A DNA stretch of 64,000 nucleotides from Alcaligenes parafaecalis (GTDB taxonomy: Bacteria; Pseudomonadota; Gammaproteobacteria; Burkholderiales; Burkholderiaceae_B). Under the pieces are notes generated by a model. It did not search any database and was not told the origin of the DNA. It saw only the letters and a program-made list of their open reading frames with translations. Positions 25,484 through 33,645 of this stretch are shown here, one piece after another (the first letter of the stretch is position 1; the number at the start of each line of letters is the position of its first letter). The stretch is taken from NCBI RefSeq assembly GCF_026344135.1, contig NZ_JAPKNA010000001.1, positions 806,001-870,000 on the forward strand. The letters are read 5' to 3'. Made by a program: the position numbers and the translations under genes.

Positions 25484-25520
25484 AGATTATGACAGCACTA
25501 ATGTTTAGTCAATGAACATT
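25484..25520 (-). promoter_or_regulatory. Promoter with dyad operator ahead of ridA
   Basis: On the minus strand TTGACT (25507-25512) and TAATCT (25484-25489) are 17 bp apart. An inverted repeat, AATGTT (25500-25505) and AACATT (25515-25520), brackets the -35 box. The dyad is a candidate operator for the YheO/DauR-like regulator encoded at the end of the cluster. Confidence 0.55.
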
Positions 25521-25823
25521 TGCTCATTTTACGAAAGCGCGTTTACTTCTGCTAGAAAGCAGGAGGGAAGGCTGGCGAAAACATTCAAACCCTCGTCCTG
25601 CAAGGGTTTACAAGCCTCTTTAACGCTGAGCGCGACGAGCCAAGCAGGCTACCCACCTCATCACTGTTATGTTTTTTATTCAGTGCCTGGCCAGTATTAC
25701 AGCGGGGGGAATACAACAGATCAGCCCAGATTGTGAGCAAACCTGATAACAGGGGAAGGGAGGGGGGAGGCAAAAGGCAGAGGGCAGATTCTCAATCTGT
25801 TCCTTTCCAATAAAGCAATACAT
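25521..25823. other. Gene-free interval upstream of ridA
   Basis: No convincing gene was found here. The only structure noted is a hairpin with arms AAACCCT (25587-25593) and AGGGTTT (25603-25609) and a purine-rich stretch around 25750-25790. Confidence 0.5.
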
Positions 25824-25874
25824 ACAAAAAAACCGCCTTGAATTTGAATGGCTAGCACTCAAACTCAAGGCGGC
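25824..25874 (-). terminator. Rho-independent terminator of the PPK2 gene
   Basis: CCGCCTTGAATTTGA (25833-25847) and TCAAACTCAAGGCGG (25859-25873) pair as a long stem with mismatches. On the minus strand a seven-T run follows, about 30 nt after the kinase stop codon. Confidence 0.85.
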
Positions 25875-25900
25875 TTACGCATCATCACAGCCTGTTCTTG

Positions 25901-27430
25901 TTATACCTGCTCACTGACCTGATCAGACAAGGCGGGCTCATTCAAGCTGATCATGTGCTCATCCAAAGACTCGAGCGTTTCCACTACCGTACGCAACACC
26001 TGAATCCGTGCCGCTTTTTTGTCCTTGCTGGGCACAATATGCCAAGGCGCCATGTGGGTGTCTGTCTGGGCGAACATCTCCTCTGCAGCTCGTTGATAGG
26101 CCGTCCATTTTCCCCGATTACGCCAATCGTCTTCCGTAATCTTGTAATTCTTGAAGGGCGTTTCCTCGCGGGCCTTGAAGCGTTTAAGCTGCTCGTCCTT
26201 ATCAATATCCAGCCAAAATTTGATCACGGCAGTGCCGTTAGCCAGCAACTGCGCCTCAAATTCGTTGAGTTCCTCGTACGAACGATGCCAGGCGGCACGG
26301 GAAATCAATTTTTCCACTCGCTCGACCAACACACGGCCATACCAGGATCGATCAAAAATCGAGATTTCACCCAAACGCGGTAGTTTGCGCCAGAAACGCC
26401 ATAGATATGGGCGCGCCAGCTCCACAGCGTTAGGGGCAGAAATAGGGTGGATATCGTAGGTGCGCACATCCAGAGCTTCGGTCAAACGACGAATCGTGCC
26501 GCCTTTACCCGCCGCATCCCGTCCTTCAAAAACCAGCACTAAAGAGTGCTTGCGGAAGGCTTTGCTGCGTACCGCGCAGGACAAGCGGCCCTGCCAATGC
26601 AAAAGCTCAGCATCGTAATCCTGCACAGGCTCTACAGGAGGAGGGGACTGAAGTGAAGCGGTCGGCACATTCAAGCGGAATGGGAAAGCATGGGGTTCTT
26701 TCACCTGACGCGGAACGATGGGCTTGTCCATCGCTTGTAAAACCACTTTTGCCAATGACACATCACGCAGGTTTTGATCAGCGCTGGGGATCACGACCCA
26801 AGGGGCGTAATTACGATGGGTGAGGTTAATGGTTTGCGTAGCGGCATTGCGCAAACGATTGAATTGCTTATGAACTTTCAGGTCAGCCTTGCTGACACGC
26901 CATGCCGTATTAGGGTCGGCCATCAAGGTGGCGCATCGATCTAGTTGAGCCTGGGCCGATAGGTGGAACCATAACTTCAGAACCTGCACACCTTGATACG
27001 CCAGTTGAGCTTCAAAACGGTTGATCAGATGGGTATACAGTGCAATCTTGGCCGGGTCGGGCTCTTTACGGCCCAACTCCTTCATTAAAGGCGCATACCA
27101 GGAACCAAACACCAAGCCCGTCTGACCACGAGCGGGCAAGCTATTCCAATAACGCCACATCAAAGGGCGCATGGCTTCTTCTTCGCTGAGCTTGCCGAAT
27201 GCCAAGGTATGCACATGGCGAGGGTCCAACCACGTATTCAAGGTATTGATAGCGGAGCCTTTACCCACACCGTCCATACCGGCCACCACGATCAACAAAG
27301 TTTGATCCGCTTTATCCAGTCGCTCGTACTGTTTGGTAAGCAAGGCTTCACGCAGAACTTCAATCTGCTCCTTGGCCAGGTCATCACTCAAACTGGGATC
27401 GCGTTCGGCAAACTGTAATACATGGCCCAT
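25901..27430 (-). CDS. Two-domain polyphosphate kinase 2 (polyphosphate:AMP phosphotransferase type)
   Basis: A 509-residue cytoplasmic protein with two fused PPK2 domains. The N-terminal domain carries a degenerate P-loop, GMDGVGKGSAI, and the C-terminal domain the canonical GRDAAGKGGTIRR with DRSWYGRVLVERVE. Two-domain PPK2 proteins of class II phosphorylate AMP to ADP using polyphosphate, with the C-terminal half catalytic. The ATG at 27430 (GGAG 9 nt upstream) is preferred over 27475. The gene stands alone, with a strong terminator. Confidence 0.9.
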   Translation of the reverse strand: MGHVLQFAERDPSLSDDLAKEQIEVLREALLTKQYERLDKADQTLLIVVAGMDGVGKGSAINTLNTWLDPRHVHTLAFGKLSEEEAMRPLMWRYWNSLPARGQTGLVFGSWYAPLMKELGRKEPDPAKIALYTHLINRFEAQLAYQGVQVLKLWFHLSAQAQLDRCATLMADPNTAWRVSKADLKVHKQFNRLRNAATQTINLTHRNYAPWVVIPSADQNLRDVSLAKVVLQAMDKPIVPRQVKEPHAFPFRLNVPTASLQSPPPVEPVQDYDAELLHWQGRLSCAVRSKAFRKHSLVLVFEGRDAAGKGGTIRRLTEALDVRTYDIHPISAPNAVELARPYLWRFWRKLPRLGEISIFDRSWYGRVLVERVEKLISRAAWHRSYEELNEFEAQLLANGTAVIKFWLDIDKDEQLKRFKAREETPFKNYKITEDDWRNRGKWTAYQRAAEEMFAQTDTHMAPWHIVPSKDKKAARIQVLRTVVETLESLDEHMISLNEPALSDQVSEQV

Positions 27431-27656
27431 GGTGCATTGCTCCGGTTTACGTAGCTGCTCACTATAACCATGCAAAGGAAAACATAACTACCTTCAGAGC
27501 GAAAATAATCTGGGTAAGAGAGACTCCAGGAGGGAGGTGGACGAGAATCGATGTGAATCCTTATCCATTACTGACTTTACATAATATACATTATGCGATA
27601 TTTATAATTATCCAGCCTGCATATTTCTCCCAGGTCGCTGGACTTGATCCCCATGC

Positions 27657-28256
27657 TTACTTGCCACCTGTTGCGTCCAGGAATGTTCCAGTAATAAAGG
27701 AAGCTTCAGCGCTGGCTAGCCATAAAATTGCACGCGCCACTTCCTCTGGCTGACCGCCACGGCCCATCGGAATGCTGTCCTTTAAACGTTCCACACGGCC
27801 CGGCTCACCGCCACTGGCGTGCATGTCCGTATAAATATGTCCAGGCCGAACACAATTGACACGAATCCCTTCTCGAGCAACCTCTTTAGCAAAGCCAATA
27901 GTGAAAGTCTCCAAGGCTCCTTTTGAAGCAGCGTAATCCACGTATTCGTTCGGACTGCCAAGCTTGGCCGCTATTGACGAGACATTAACCACGGAGCCGC
28001 CTTGCCCGCCATGGCGATAAGCCATACGTTTGGCTGCCTGTTGCGCACACAGCATGGGACCAATCGCGTTGACAGCAAAAGCTTGGCGACCTGCCACCTC
28101 TACATCAGCGGCAACAGCCACGGCATCAGATTCGCTTGTGACATAGCTAAAAACAATGTTGTAGCCCTGTCTTGCCGCCAGACGCGCTGTCGCTGCACCT
28201 ATCCCACGACTCCCGCCGGTAATCAACATGATTGGATAATCTGACGCTAAGCCCAT
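27657..28256 (-). pseudogene. SDR-family oxidoreductase with an internal in-frame deletion
   Basis: The reading frame is open for 199 codons and matches glucose-1-dehydrogenase-like short-chain dehydrogenases, usually about 248 residues. The nucleotide motif TGGSRGIG (13-20) and catalytic YAASK (108-112) are present. Residues 55-66 jump from the region after beta-strand 3 (EVAGRQAFAV) directly to NAIGPMLCAQQA, so about 50 residues including the NNAG motif and helix 4 are missing. The Rossmann core cannot fold normally, so loss of function is likely. It sits next to other gene remnants. Confidence 0.7.
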
Positions 28257-28361
28257 CTACTTATCTCCAGCATACAGTTTGAAGGCATCATAAGGCGAAA
28301 ATCCAAGCCCTGCCCTGCTTGAGACTAAAACTGAACTCCTGCATGCTGTCGATACAAGCCC

Positions 28362-28649
28362 TTGCTATATATTGCCCTGTCTTTTGACCTACAGGCTACA
28401 GAGCTGAACGCCCAAGAAATCCAGCGCGTTCAAGACATTCTTGGGACCCCTGCCCTGTCTGCCATCACACCCAGGTTTGTGAACATCAGGCCCATTCAAC
28501 TGCCTACCGCACAGGATGTGTTAACGCTGACACCCAAGCTGGATGAGCTGCATAGATTCAGCAAAGAGCACGGTACAGCAGGCATCGTCGTATTCGGTGC
28601 TCAAGAAAGTGGCAAGGCCTGTCTCAATGCAGCTTGTAGACGGCGTTGA
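28362..28649 (+). pseudogene. Fragment of a PhzF-family isomerase gene
   Basis: The frame (TTG start, 95 codons) encodes NAQEIQRVQDILG, PRFVNIRPIQLPTAQDVLTL, PKLDELHRFSKEHG and AGIVVFGA. These match the middle of PhzF/PhzC-like epimerases, which run near 290 residues with the pattern PRFVDIGPVW...VLAL.P....L...GA.GVTVFG. The N-terminal third and the C-terminal GSGNG-containing part are absent; after FGAQE the sequence becomes unrelated. I read it as a relic rather than a working small gene. Confidence 0.55.
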
Positions 28650-28677
28650 AAATCAAATCTCAATAGAAAGCACGTAA

Positions 28678-28793
28678 AAAGCGTTTTTCCCCTCTGAGTT
28701 CGGCGTACCCGACAAACGCTACAACACCTGGTTCCACCTAAGCTCGACGCTGTCTATGCAGAACTGTTGCGTGCCGGGACGCGGATATAGGTG
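28678..28793 (+). pseudogene. Frameshifted coding remnant, origin uncertain
   Basis: One frame reads PSEFGVPDKRYNTWFHLS up to about 28740, and an overlapping frame continues PKLDAVYAELLRAGTRI to a TAG at 28791-28793. The join resembles the early helices of an IS5-type transposase (EFG...YN.W....L....Y..LL..G), but the match is too short to be sure. No inverted repeats or target duplication were seen. Confidence 0.3.
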
Positions 28794-28843
28794 GCTTGCC
28801 TTCCATAACCCTTGAAGCTCAGATCAATCTCGACCTGTCTACT

Positions 28844-29506
28844 CTAAAGTGCCAGAGACAAAGCCGGTTTCGTCTGCATCGGTGTATCCGGGCTCGTGAT
28901 TCCGAGCGCCGGGTTCAGCACGGGACTACCCACCTGCAAGTGGCCTTTGAATTTAAAGGACTGCAAGTTGGCCAAAGAGATAGCCAACTTGGCGTTGATA
29001 AAGTTGAAGGGAATGATAACTTCCAGTTCCGTCGCTGTGTGAGGACCTCTGTAGATATACCCTTGCAGCCCAAGAGTCTCAATCAGCGGCTTACTCTCGG
29101 GAATTTGAATTCCTATGTCACTTAAGGCTTTTTTGACCAGCCTGGCTTTTTCTTTCTGAGGGACACCGGGATCCGCTATTTCACTACCCGTAATATCTAC
29201 AAACTGGGTTTTCTTGCCCTTGCCGTCAAAATTATTGACGGTGGATGCCTCGATGTAGATCAGGTTTATGTAGGCATCGCCGGTTCCGTTCTTTGGCAAG
29301 GAATCCGGCAAATATCCCTCTGCCGTCGTACGGTCTTCAGCCACATAGAACCCAGCCCAATCATCTTTATTCCCTTCAGGATACGACTTTATAAGCTCTC
29401 GATGGCTCTTGTCCTTGGCAGTAATGCCAGAGGACTTGTAGCCAAGAAAGACGCATGAGAGCCCTGGCTGTATGGCAACACTCGTTACTTTCGCTTTAAC
29501 GGTCAT
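28844..29506 (-). CDS. Exotoxin A/cholix-like ADP-ribosyltransferase domain protein
   Basis: A 220-residue stand-alone protein resembling the catalytic domain of the diphtheria toxin/exotoxin A group, which transfers ADP-ribose from NAD to eukaryotic elongation factor 2. FLGYKSSG (20-27) aligns with the toxins' FVGYHGT, GFYVAED (52-58) with GFYIAGD, and Tyr54 and Tyr65 keep the 11-residue spacing of Tyr470 and Tyr481 in exotoxin A. ELEVII (160-165) aligns with the catalytic Glu553 segment. The NAD-binding His is Lys24 here. There is no signal peptide, receptor or translocation domain. AGGGAG lies 8 nt before the ATG. The gene is bounded by AT-rich DNA and gene relics, suggesting transfer. Activity and target are unproven. 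Confidence 0.62.
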   Translation of the reverse strand: MTVKAKVTSVAIQPGLSCVFLGYKSSGITAKDKSHRELIKSYPEGNKDDWAGFYVAEDRTTAEGYLPDSLPKNGTGDAYINLIYIEASTVNNFDGKGKKTQFVDITGSEIADPGVPQKEKARLVKKALSDIGIQIPESKPLIETLGLQGYIYRGPHTATELEVIIPFNFINAKLAISLANLQSFKFKGHLQVGSPVLNPALGITSPDTPMQTKPALSLAL

Positions 29507-29996
29507 CTCAATATCTCCCTATTCAGAATATTCACCACAAAGCCAATAGAACCTCGGCATTTATTTTTCTAATTTTAATTATTAATAAAGCCAAAGTAAA
29601 AAATATCACAGGCAAAGATATATTGATCAAGCAATTACCGTCAATCAATCCAGGCGACTAATTAAAACTACTTACTCCATATAATCAGCAAGTTAAGAAA
29701 ACATACTTAATATATCAGTAGGCATATTAAATTAACCCGCAAGAATTTCAGAAAACCGTGAAGCCTATTTACGTATCACCCGATATGCGAGCAGACACTT
29801 TCGTTCAGATAAAAATAGAGATGGAATTAAATAAATAAAATTTTGCTGTGCTCTCCACAATAAAGCCGCAGCCAATGACCGAAACGCGGCGCCTGAACAG
29901 CATTGCACAACACTGAGCACTGCATTCAGCCTATGCGGTTTTTAGAGTTATTGTTCGCACCGCGATTGATGGCTGACTTTCCAGATGAAAATCGTC
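29507..29996. other. AT-rich gene-free interval upstream of the ADP-ribosyltransferase-like gene
   Basis: About 490 bp without a convincing gene. Positions 29560-29850 are markedly AT-rich compared with the surroundings, with runs such as TTTTAATTATTAATAAA. GC returns to normal from about 29860. It probably holds the promoter of the toxin-like gene and marks foreign DNA. Confidence 0.55.
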
Positions 29997-30458
29997 TTAC
30001 AGGGTAAGTTTGAAACCCTTATGGCTAGCCGTAAAACCCAGTTGCTCGTAAAACCGATGTGCATCGGCTCGCGCCATATCCGAGGTCAACTGCACAAGTC
30101 GACATTGACGCTGACGGCATTGCTCTACCGCCCACTGGATCATCAAACGCCCCAAACCCGAACCACGAGCGGAACTGGCGATGCGCACGGACTCGATTTC
30201 CCCACGCCAGGCACCTTGGTGCGACAGGCCAGGCATATAAGTGATCTGCAAAGTTCCGACAACGGCGCCATTCAGCTCTACAACGGCCAGATACTGGTTC
30301 GGATCCGCCTCTATCGCTGCAAATGCGTCCAGATAGGACTGGGCCAAAGGCAGGCTGGTGTTTTCACGCTTCTGACCCAAAATATCGTCCGCCAACATGG
30401 CCACGATCGCTTCCAGATCTGCTGCTACAGCACGACGAAAAAAAGGTGTAGACGTCAC
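29997..30458 (-). CDS. GNAT-family N-acetyltransferase
   Basis: A 153-residue acetyl-CoA-dependent acetyltransferase. The fold is shown by the N-terminal FRRAVAADLEAIVAMLADD, the central strand YLAVVELNGAVVGTLQITYMP, the acetyl-CoA loop VRIASSARGSGLGRLMIQWAVE, and the C-terminal DAHRFYEQLGFT. The start is GTG at 30458 with AGGAG 6 nt upstream. The substrate is unknown; related proteins act on small amines or protein N-termini. Confidence 0.88.
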   Translation of the reverse strand: MTSTPFFRRAVAADLEAIVAMLADDILGQKRENTSLPLAQSYLDAFAAIEADPNQYLAVVELNGAVVGTLQITYMPGLSHQGAWRGEIESVRIASSARGSGLGRLMIQWAVEQCRQRQCRLVQLTSDMARADAHRFYEQLGFTASHKGFKLTL

Positions 30459-30538
30459 TTCACACTCCTCATCAATGAATAGACGAAATGAGCCTGAAAT
30501 TATGCCTCCTGTAGCTGACTAATCTGTGACTAGCCCCT

Positions 30539-31663
30539 TCATTCCGACTGCATATTCTCTGTAATTGCAGGATTGTCAGGTGTTTTCTGCACATACAGCC
30601 ACGCCAACCAGGACGCTTGCAGACGCCAGGCACTGGCAGCACCTGGAGCGTAGCCCATAATTTCCTCGATTTCTGGCAGAGAAAAGCCGCGTTCGATCAA
30701 GCCTGCACCAAAGGTATTGCGCAGCCTTTGGGGTGTCATTAAAAGATCCATCTGCTTGATGCCCCATTTGCTGACGATACGGGCCAGCGTAGCGGGATTC
30801 ATTTGCGCTTGGGGTCGAGCAGCGCTGATCTGACGGCTGCCGGGAAAGACACGGCTATCTTTTCCCCAGGCTGAAGCGTCTTCAGCTCCGCTAAAAATTA
30901 ACCAGCTACGCAAAATGCCTTCGCACCAGACGGGCACAACAACCTCACGTTTTGCCGCGCCAGCGAGTTTGAGCAGAATAGTGCCATCACGCCAGTGGGT
31001 TGACTCTTCGTCATCTGCTTCATCTGTTTCTGTAGGTTCCGCTGTGCGTTTGGCTACGCCTATCGCAGAAGGGTGCAACTGGCCCAACTCCACCGGCCGC
31101 AAACCTGTACCCAGCATCACGGCCACAATCGTCATATCTCGATATTCGCGCCAGCGGGCAGCGATGGTCATATCACTGGCCATATCCAGGACCCGAAGTC
31201 GGGTGCGCAGGGCCTTAATTGTGGCAAGGCATTGATCTACAGATAGAAATTGGGTGGCCTGGTTGTCAGGGGCCTGGCGCCAGGTCTCCTTGAAGGGGTC
31301 ATTGATGGCGGGGGCCAGTGCGGGGTTTTCCGAGCGGCCATCCTGACGGCAGAGCTCTTCGTAAGCACGGGCGATGACTTGTTGATAGCGCTCACGCTGA
31401 GGTCTGCGCACTTCATTCAGATTGGCCAGAAAGTCCCGAATATCCACGGGTTTGATCTGTGTGTACTGTTTTTTGTGATCTTGCAGCGCCTGCAAAAAAC
31501 GCCGCCATAAGGTGCGATAAACCCGCTGCGTACTGGGCGCCATAGGCGGACGCTGATGCTGCAACCAGGTGTCAAACAAGGCCTCTGCCGAGATATCCGC
31601 GGCCTGTGAGCCCAAAATTGGCAGGTCAAACTGCCCTTCTTCTCTTGCAGACCGTTTTTTCAT
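30539..31663 (-). CDS. Tyrosine-recombinase-family protein with degenerate active site
   Basis: A 374-residue phage-integrase-like protein with a core-binding domain (residues 25-110) and a catalytic domain. Box I Arg189 (GTGLRPVEL), the beta-hairpin Lys239 and Arg315 are present, but the box II His is Gln312 (TPQRLRNTF), the following His is Asn316, and the LGH motif is MGY (336-338). A Tyr occurs at 357 (AWLYVQ). Loss of both His positions suggests reduced or altered catalysis. GAGGG precedes the ATG. It differs from the intact recombinase at 15023 and is divergent from an SH3-repeat gene. Confidence 0.78.
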   Translation of the reverse strand: MKKRSAREEGQFDLPILGSQAADISAEALFDTWLQHQRPPMAPSTQRVYRTLWRRFLQALQDHKKQYTQIKPVDIRDFLANLNEVRRPQRERYQQVIARAYEELCRQDGRSENPALAPAINDPFKETWRQAPDNQATQFLSVDQCLATIKALRTRLRVLDMASDMTIAARWREYRDMTIVAVMLGTGLRPVELGQLHPSAIGVAKRTAEPTETDEADDEESTHWRDGTILLKLAGAAKREVVVPVWCEGILRSWLIFSGAEDASAWGKDSRVFPGSRQISAARPQAQMNPATLARIVSKWGIKQMDLLMTPQRLRNTFGAGLIERGFSLPEIEEIMGYAPGAASAWRLQASWLAWLYVQKTPDNPAITENMQSE

Positions 31664-31824
31664 CTTGCCCTCGACTTTTCCGTTAATTGCATTTTATATA
31701 TGTAATGGTGCGGCTGACAAGCTAAGCAATCACGCCGAGATGAGGAAAATAAGAGAAAAACAGAAGATCAGGAGCTGAGCGGCTGATTACAATGTCCCGG
31801 CCTTACCACCTTCACACAGACATC

Positions 31825-32193
31825 ATGATGAATTATCTGGTCACCGCCTCACATCGCTCTGAATACCCCAACCCCTTGGTACTGCAGAACGGGGACAGGG
31901 TAACTATTGGCGAGCTTTATCAAGGTCCGGAAAACTGGGATCACTGGATTTATTGCTCTACAAACGAACATTCAGGTGGATGGGTGCCTGAACAAATTAT
32001 TGAGCGTCTACCCGAAACTACTACCGGCCGTGTCATTCAGGACTACAGCGCTCTGGAAATGGATGTTGATGAAGGGGACCTCGTGCACGTGAACAGACAG
32101 CTCAATGGCTGGTGCTGGTGTGTACGCCCCAAGGATGGAGCACAAGGCTGGGTGCCTGTCAGCCACTTGTCGCCACAACCCACCAGCCCCTAG
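31825..32193 (+). CDS. Tandem SH3-like repeat protein
   Basis: A 122-residue protein of two bacterial variant SH3 modules. The first (about residues 10-60) reads LVLQNGDRVTIGELYQGPENWDHWIYC...GGWVPEQII; the second (about 65-115) reads DYSALEMDVDEGDLVHV...GWCWCVRPKDGAQGWVPVSHL. No signal peptide is visible, so it is likely cytoplasmic. ATG codons at 31825 and 31828 are both possible, and no strong ribosome site decides between them. Function is unknown; SH3 repeats usually mediate protein or peptide binding. Confidence 0.72.
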   Translation: MMNYLVTASHRSEYPNPLVLQNGDRVTIGELYQGPENWDHWIYCSTNEHSGGWVPEQIIERLPETTTGRVIQDYSALEMDVDEGDLVHVNRQLNGWCWCVRPKDGAQGWVPVSHLSPQPTSP

Positions 32194-32272
32194 CATCCAC
32201 AGCGGTATTCCTCCCCTCCTCTCTGCCAGACTTTTTATCACCTGCCTTGAGGAGAGGGTCCCGCCCCCGCGG

Positions 32273-32857
32273 CTATCTGTACAAATTCTGATGAACCCAG
32301 CCTTTACTGGTCAAAATCATCCTGGCCTGCCCCTCTACTTCCTGCGCCGTCAAAGCACGTAGGTCCTCGTAGCTATCCAGCACAGCGCTATCCTTGATCC
32401 AGGCTGCCGCATCAGCCAGGTGATAGACATAATTCACTTGGCTGACCGTAAAGCCACCCGCACTAGCCGGTTCTGTGAAGTAACTGATGCGATCCAGAAC
32501 CAGGCGGCCCGTGCAAAATGCATCATGCTCGCCCTTGGACTGCTCGGAACTGGAACGGCGTAAATACGTATCTGCATTGGCATCCAGCTCGTAACGGGGC
32601 GCGTCTTCTTTGCCAACCTGGCGCAGCAAACCCACCTTGGCCAACGCAGCCAGACGAGCTCGATCTTCCACGATCAAAGGCGAATCATGTTCGGCCTGGT
32701 AGGGATATACACGCCCTGGCACACCCACACATAAACCGTCTCGGGTATCCAGATAGCTCTGGATGGCACTGTTGAAGTTGTCCTCATTGGCCTGTTTGGA
32801 GTCCTGGCACCCGGCCAGTAAGCCTGCCACCACCACGACCAACGCTGTTTTCCACAT
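32273..32857 (-). CDS. Lipoprotein of unknown function
   Basis: A 194-residue protein with a lipoprotein signal: the lipobox LLAGC places the acylated cysteine at residue 17. The mature part contains SYLDTRDGLCVG and a region of polar strands (VSQVNYVYHLADAAAWIKD). It shows no family I can name. A downstream-facing gap of about 80 nt separates it from the convergent SH3-repeat gene. Confidence 0.75.
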   Translation of the reverse strand: MWKTALVVVVAGLLAGCQDSKQANEDNFNSAIQSYLDTRDGLCVGVPGRVYPYQAEHDSPLIVEDRARLAALAKVGLLRQVGKEDAPRYELDANADTYLRRSSSEQSKGEHDAFCTGRLVLDRISYFTEPASAGGFTVSQVNYVYHLADAAAWIKDSAVLDSYEDLRALTAQEVEGQARMILTSKGWVHQNLYR

Positions 32858-33075
32858 AGATACTTCCTTGCTTGCTGACGAGCTGAAAGACCGAGTTTAG
32901 CCCGCCCCCGCCCCGCACTAAAAGCCTTGTCACAAGCAGACAAGAAAATGCCGTGCTCGCGCAGTCAAGACGCAATACCCACCAATATTGCATTACTGCA
33001 TTGCAAAATCTGCTCTTTTACGATCCTTACAAACAGGTTAAAGTTTCCTGGCTTCGTAAATGAAAGGCATTATCA

Positions 33076-33645
33076 ATGAGCATCACCCCCGTTCCAGTCG
33101 CCCGCCAACGCTACACCGTCGTAGCGCGCACCTTGCACTGGCTAATGGCCCTAGCCCTGACCGCGTTGGTGACGGTGGGCTACACCATGAAAACCTTGCC
33201 CCTGTCTCCACTGAAACTGCAGATCTATTCCTGGCACAAGTGGGCCGGTATTTCTTTATTAGTATTAGTGATCTTGCGCCTGCTCTGGCGTTTGTTTAAC
33301 CGCCCCCCTGCTCTGCCCGAAGGCATGTCGCCCCTGACCCGGGCTCTGGCCCATGGCGGCCATGCCGTCCTGTACTTCTTGATGATTGGCATCCCTTTGA
33401 CAGGCTGGCTGATGAGCTCAGCCAAAGGCTTCCAGACCGTCTGGTTTGGCGTACTGCCCCTGCCTGACCTGGTCTCCAAAGATAAACCTTTGGGCGAGTT
33501 ACTGGTCCAAGTCCACATCTTTTTCAATTACGCCCTGATTACCATGGTCAGCCTGCATATTCTGGCGGCCTTGAAGCATCAGTTCATAGACCGTGACGGC
33601 TTGCTACGCCGTATCACCTTTACTTTAGGCAAAGCCAAATCATGA
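33076..33645 (+). CDS. Cytochrome b561
   Basis: A 189-residue inner-membrane dihaem cytochrome with four spans. Haem-ligand histidines are visible in RTLHWLMAL, YSWHKWAGI, GGHAVLYFLM and VSLHILAALKH. It transfers electrons between the quinone pool and periplasmic partners, possibly scavenging superoxide like CybB. Its stop overlaps the start of the first YceI gene (ATGA), and a second YceI gene follows, a conserved arrangement. The promoter region carries a TTGCA/TGCAA dyad around 32988-33006. Confidence 0.9.
   Translation: MSITPVPVARQRYTVVARTLHWLMALALTALVTVGYTMKTLPLSPLKLQIYSWHKWAGISLLVLVILRLLWRLFNRPPALPEGMSPLTRALAHGGHAVLYFLMIGIPLTGWLMSSAKGFQTVWFGVLPLPDLVSKDKPLGELLVQVHIFFNYALITMVSLHILAALKHQFIDRDGLLRRITFTLGKAKS

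Noticed and set aside
25512..25736. A 74-codon plus-strand frame in the gap upstream of ridA
   Set aside because: It overlaps the ridA promoter region, lacks a ribosome site and has no protein-like character.
28796..29125. A plus-strand frame opposite the ADP-ribosyltransferase-like gene, considered as an immunity gene
   Set aside because: It is antisense to the toxin-like gene, has no ribosome site, and a toxin aimed at eukaryotic targets needs no immunity protein.
15023..31663. An integrated phage or genomic island bounded by the two recombinase genes
   Set aside because: The genes between them include purT and other housekeeping or metabolic genes, and no attachment-site repeats or phage structural genes were seen.
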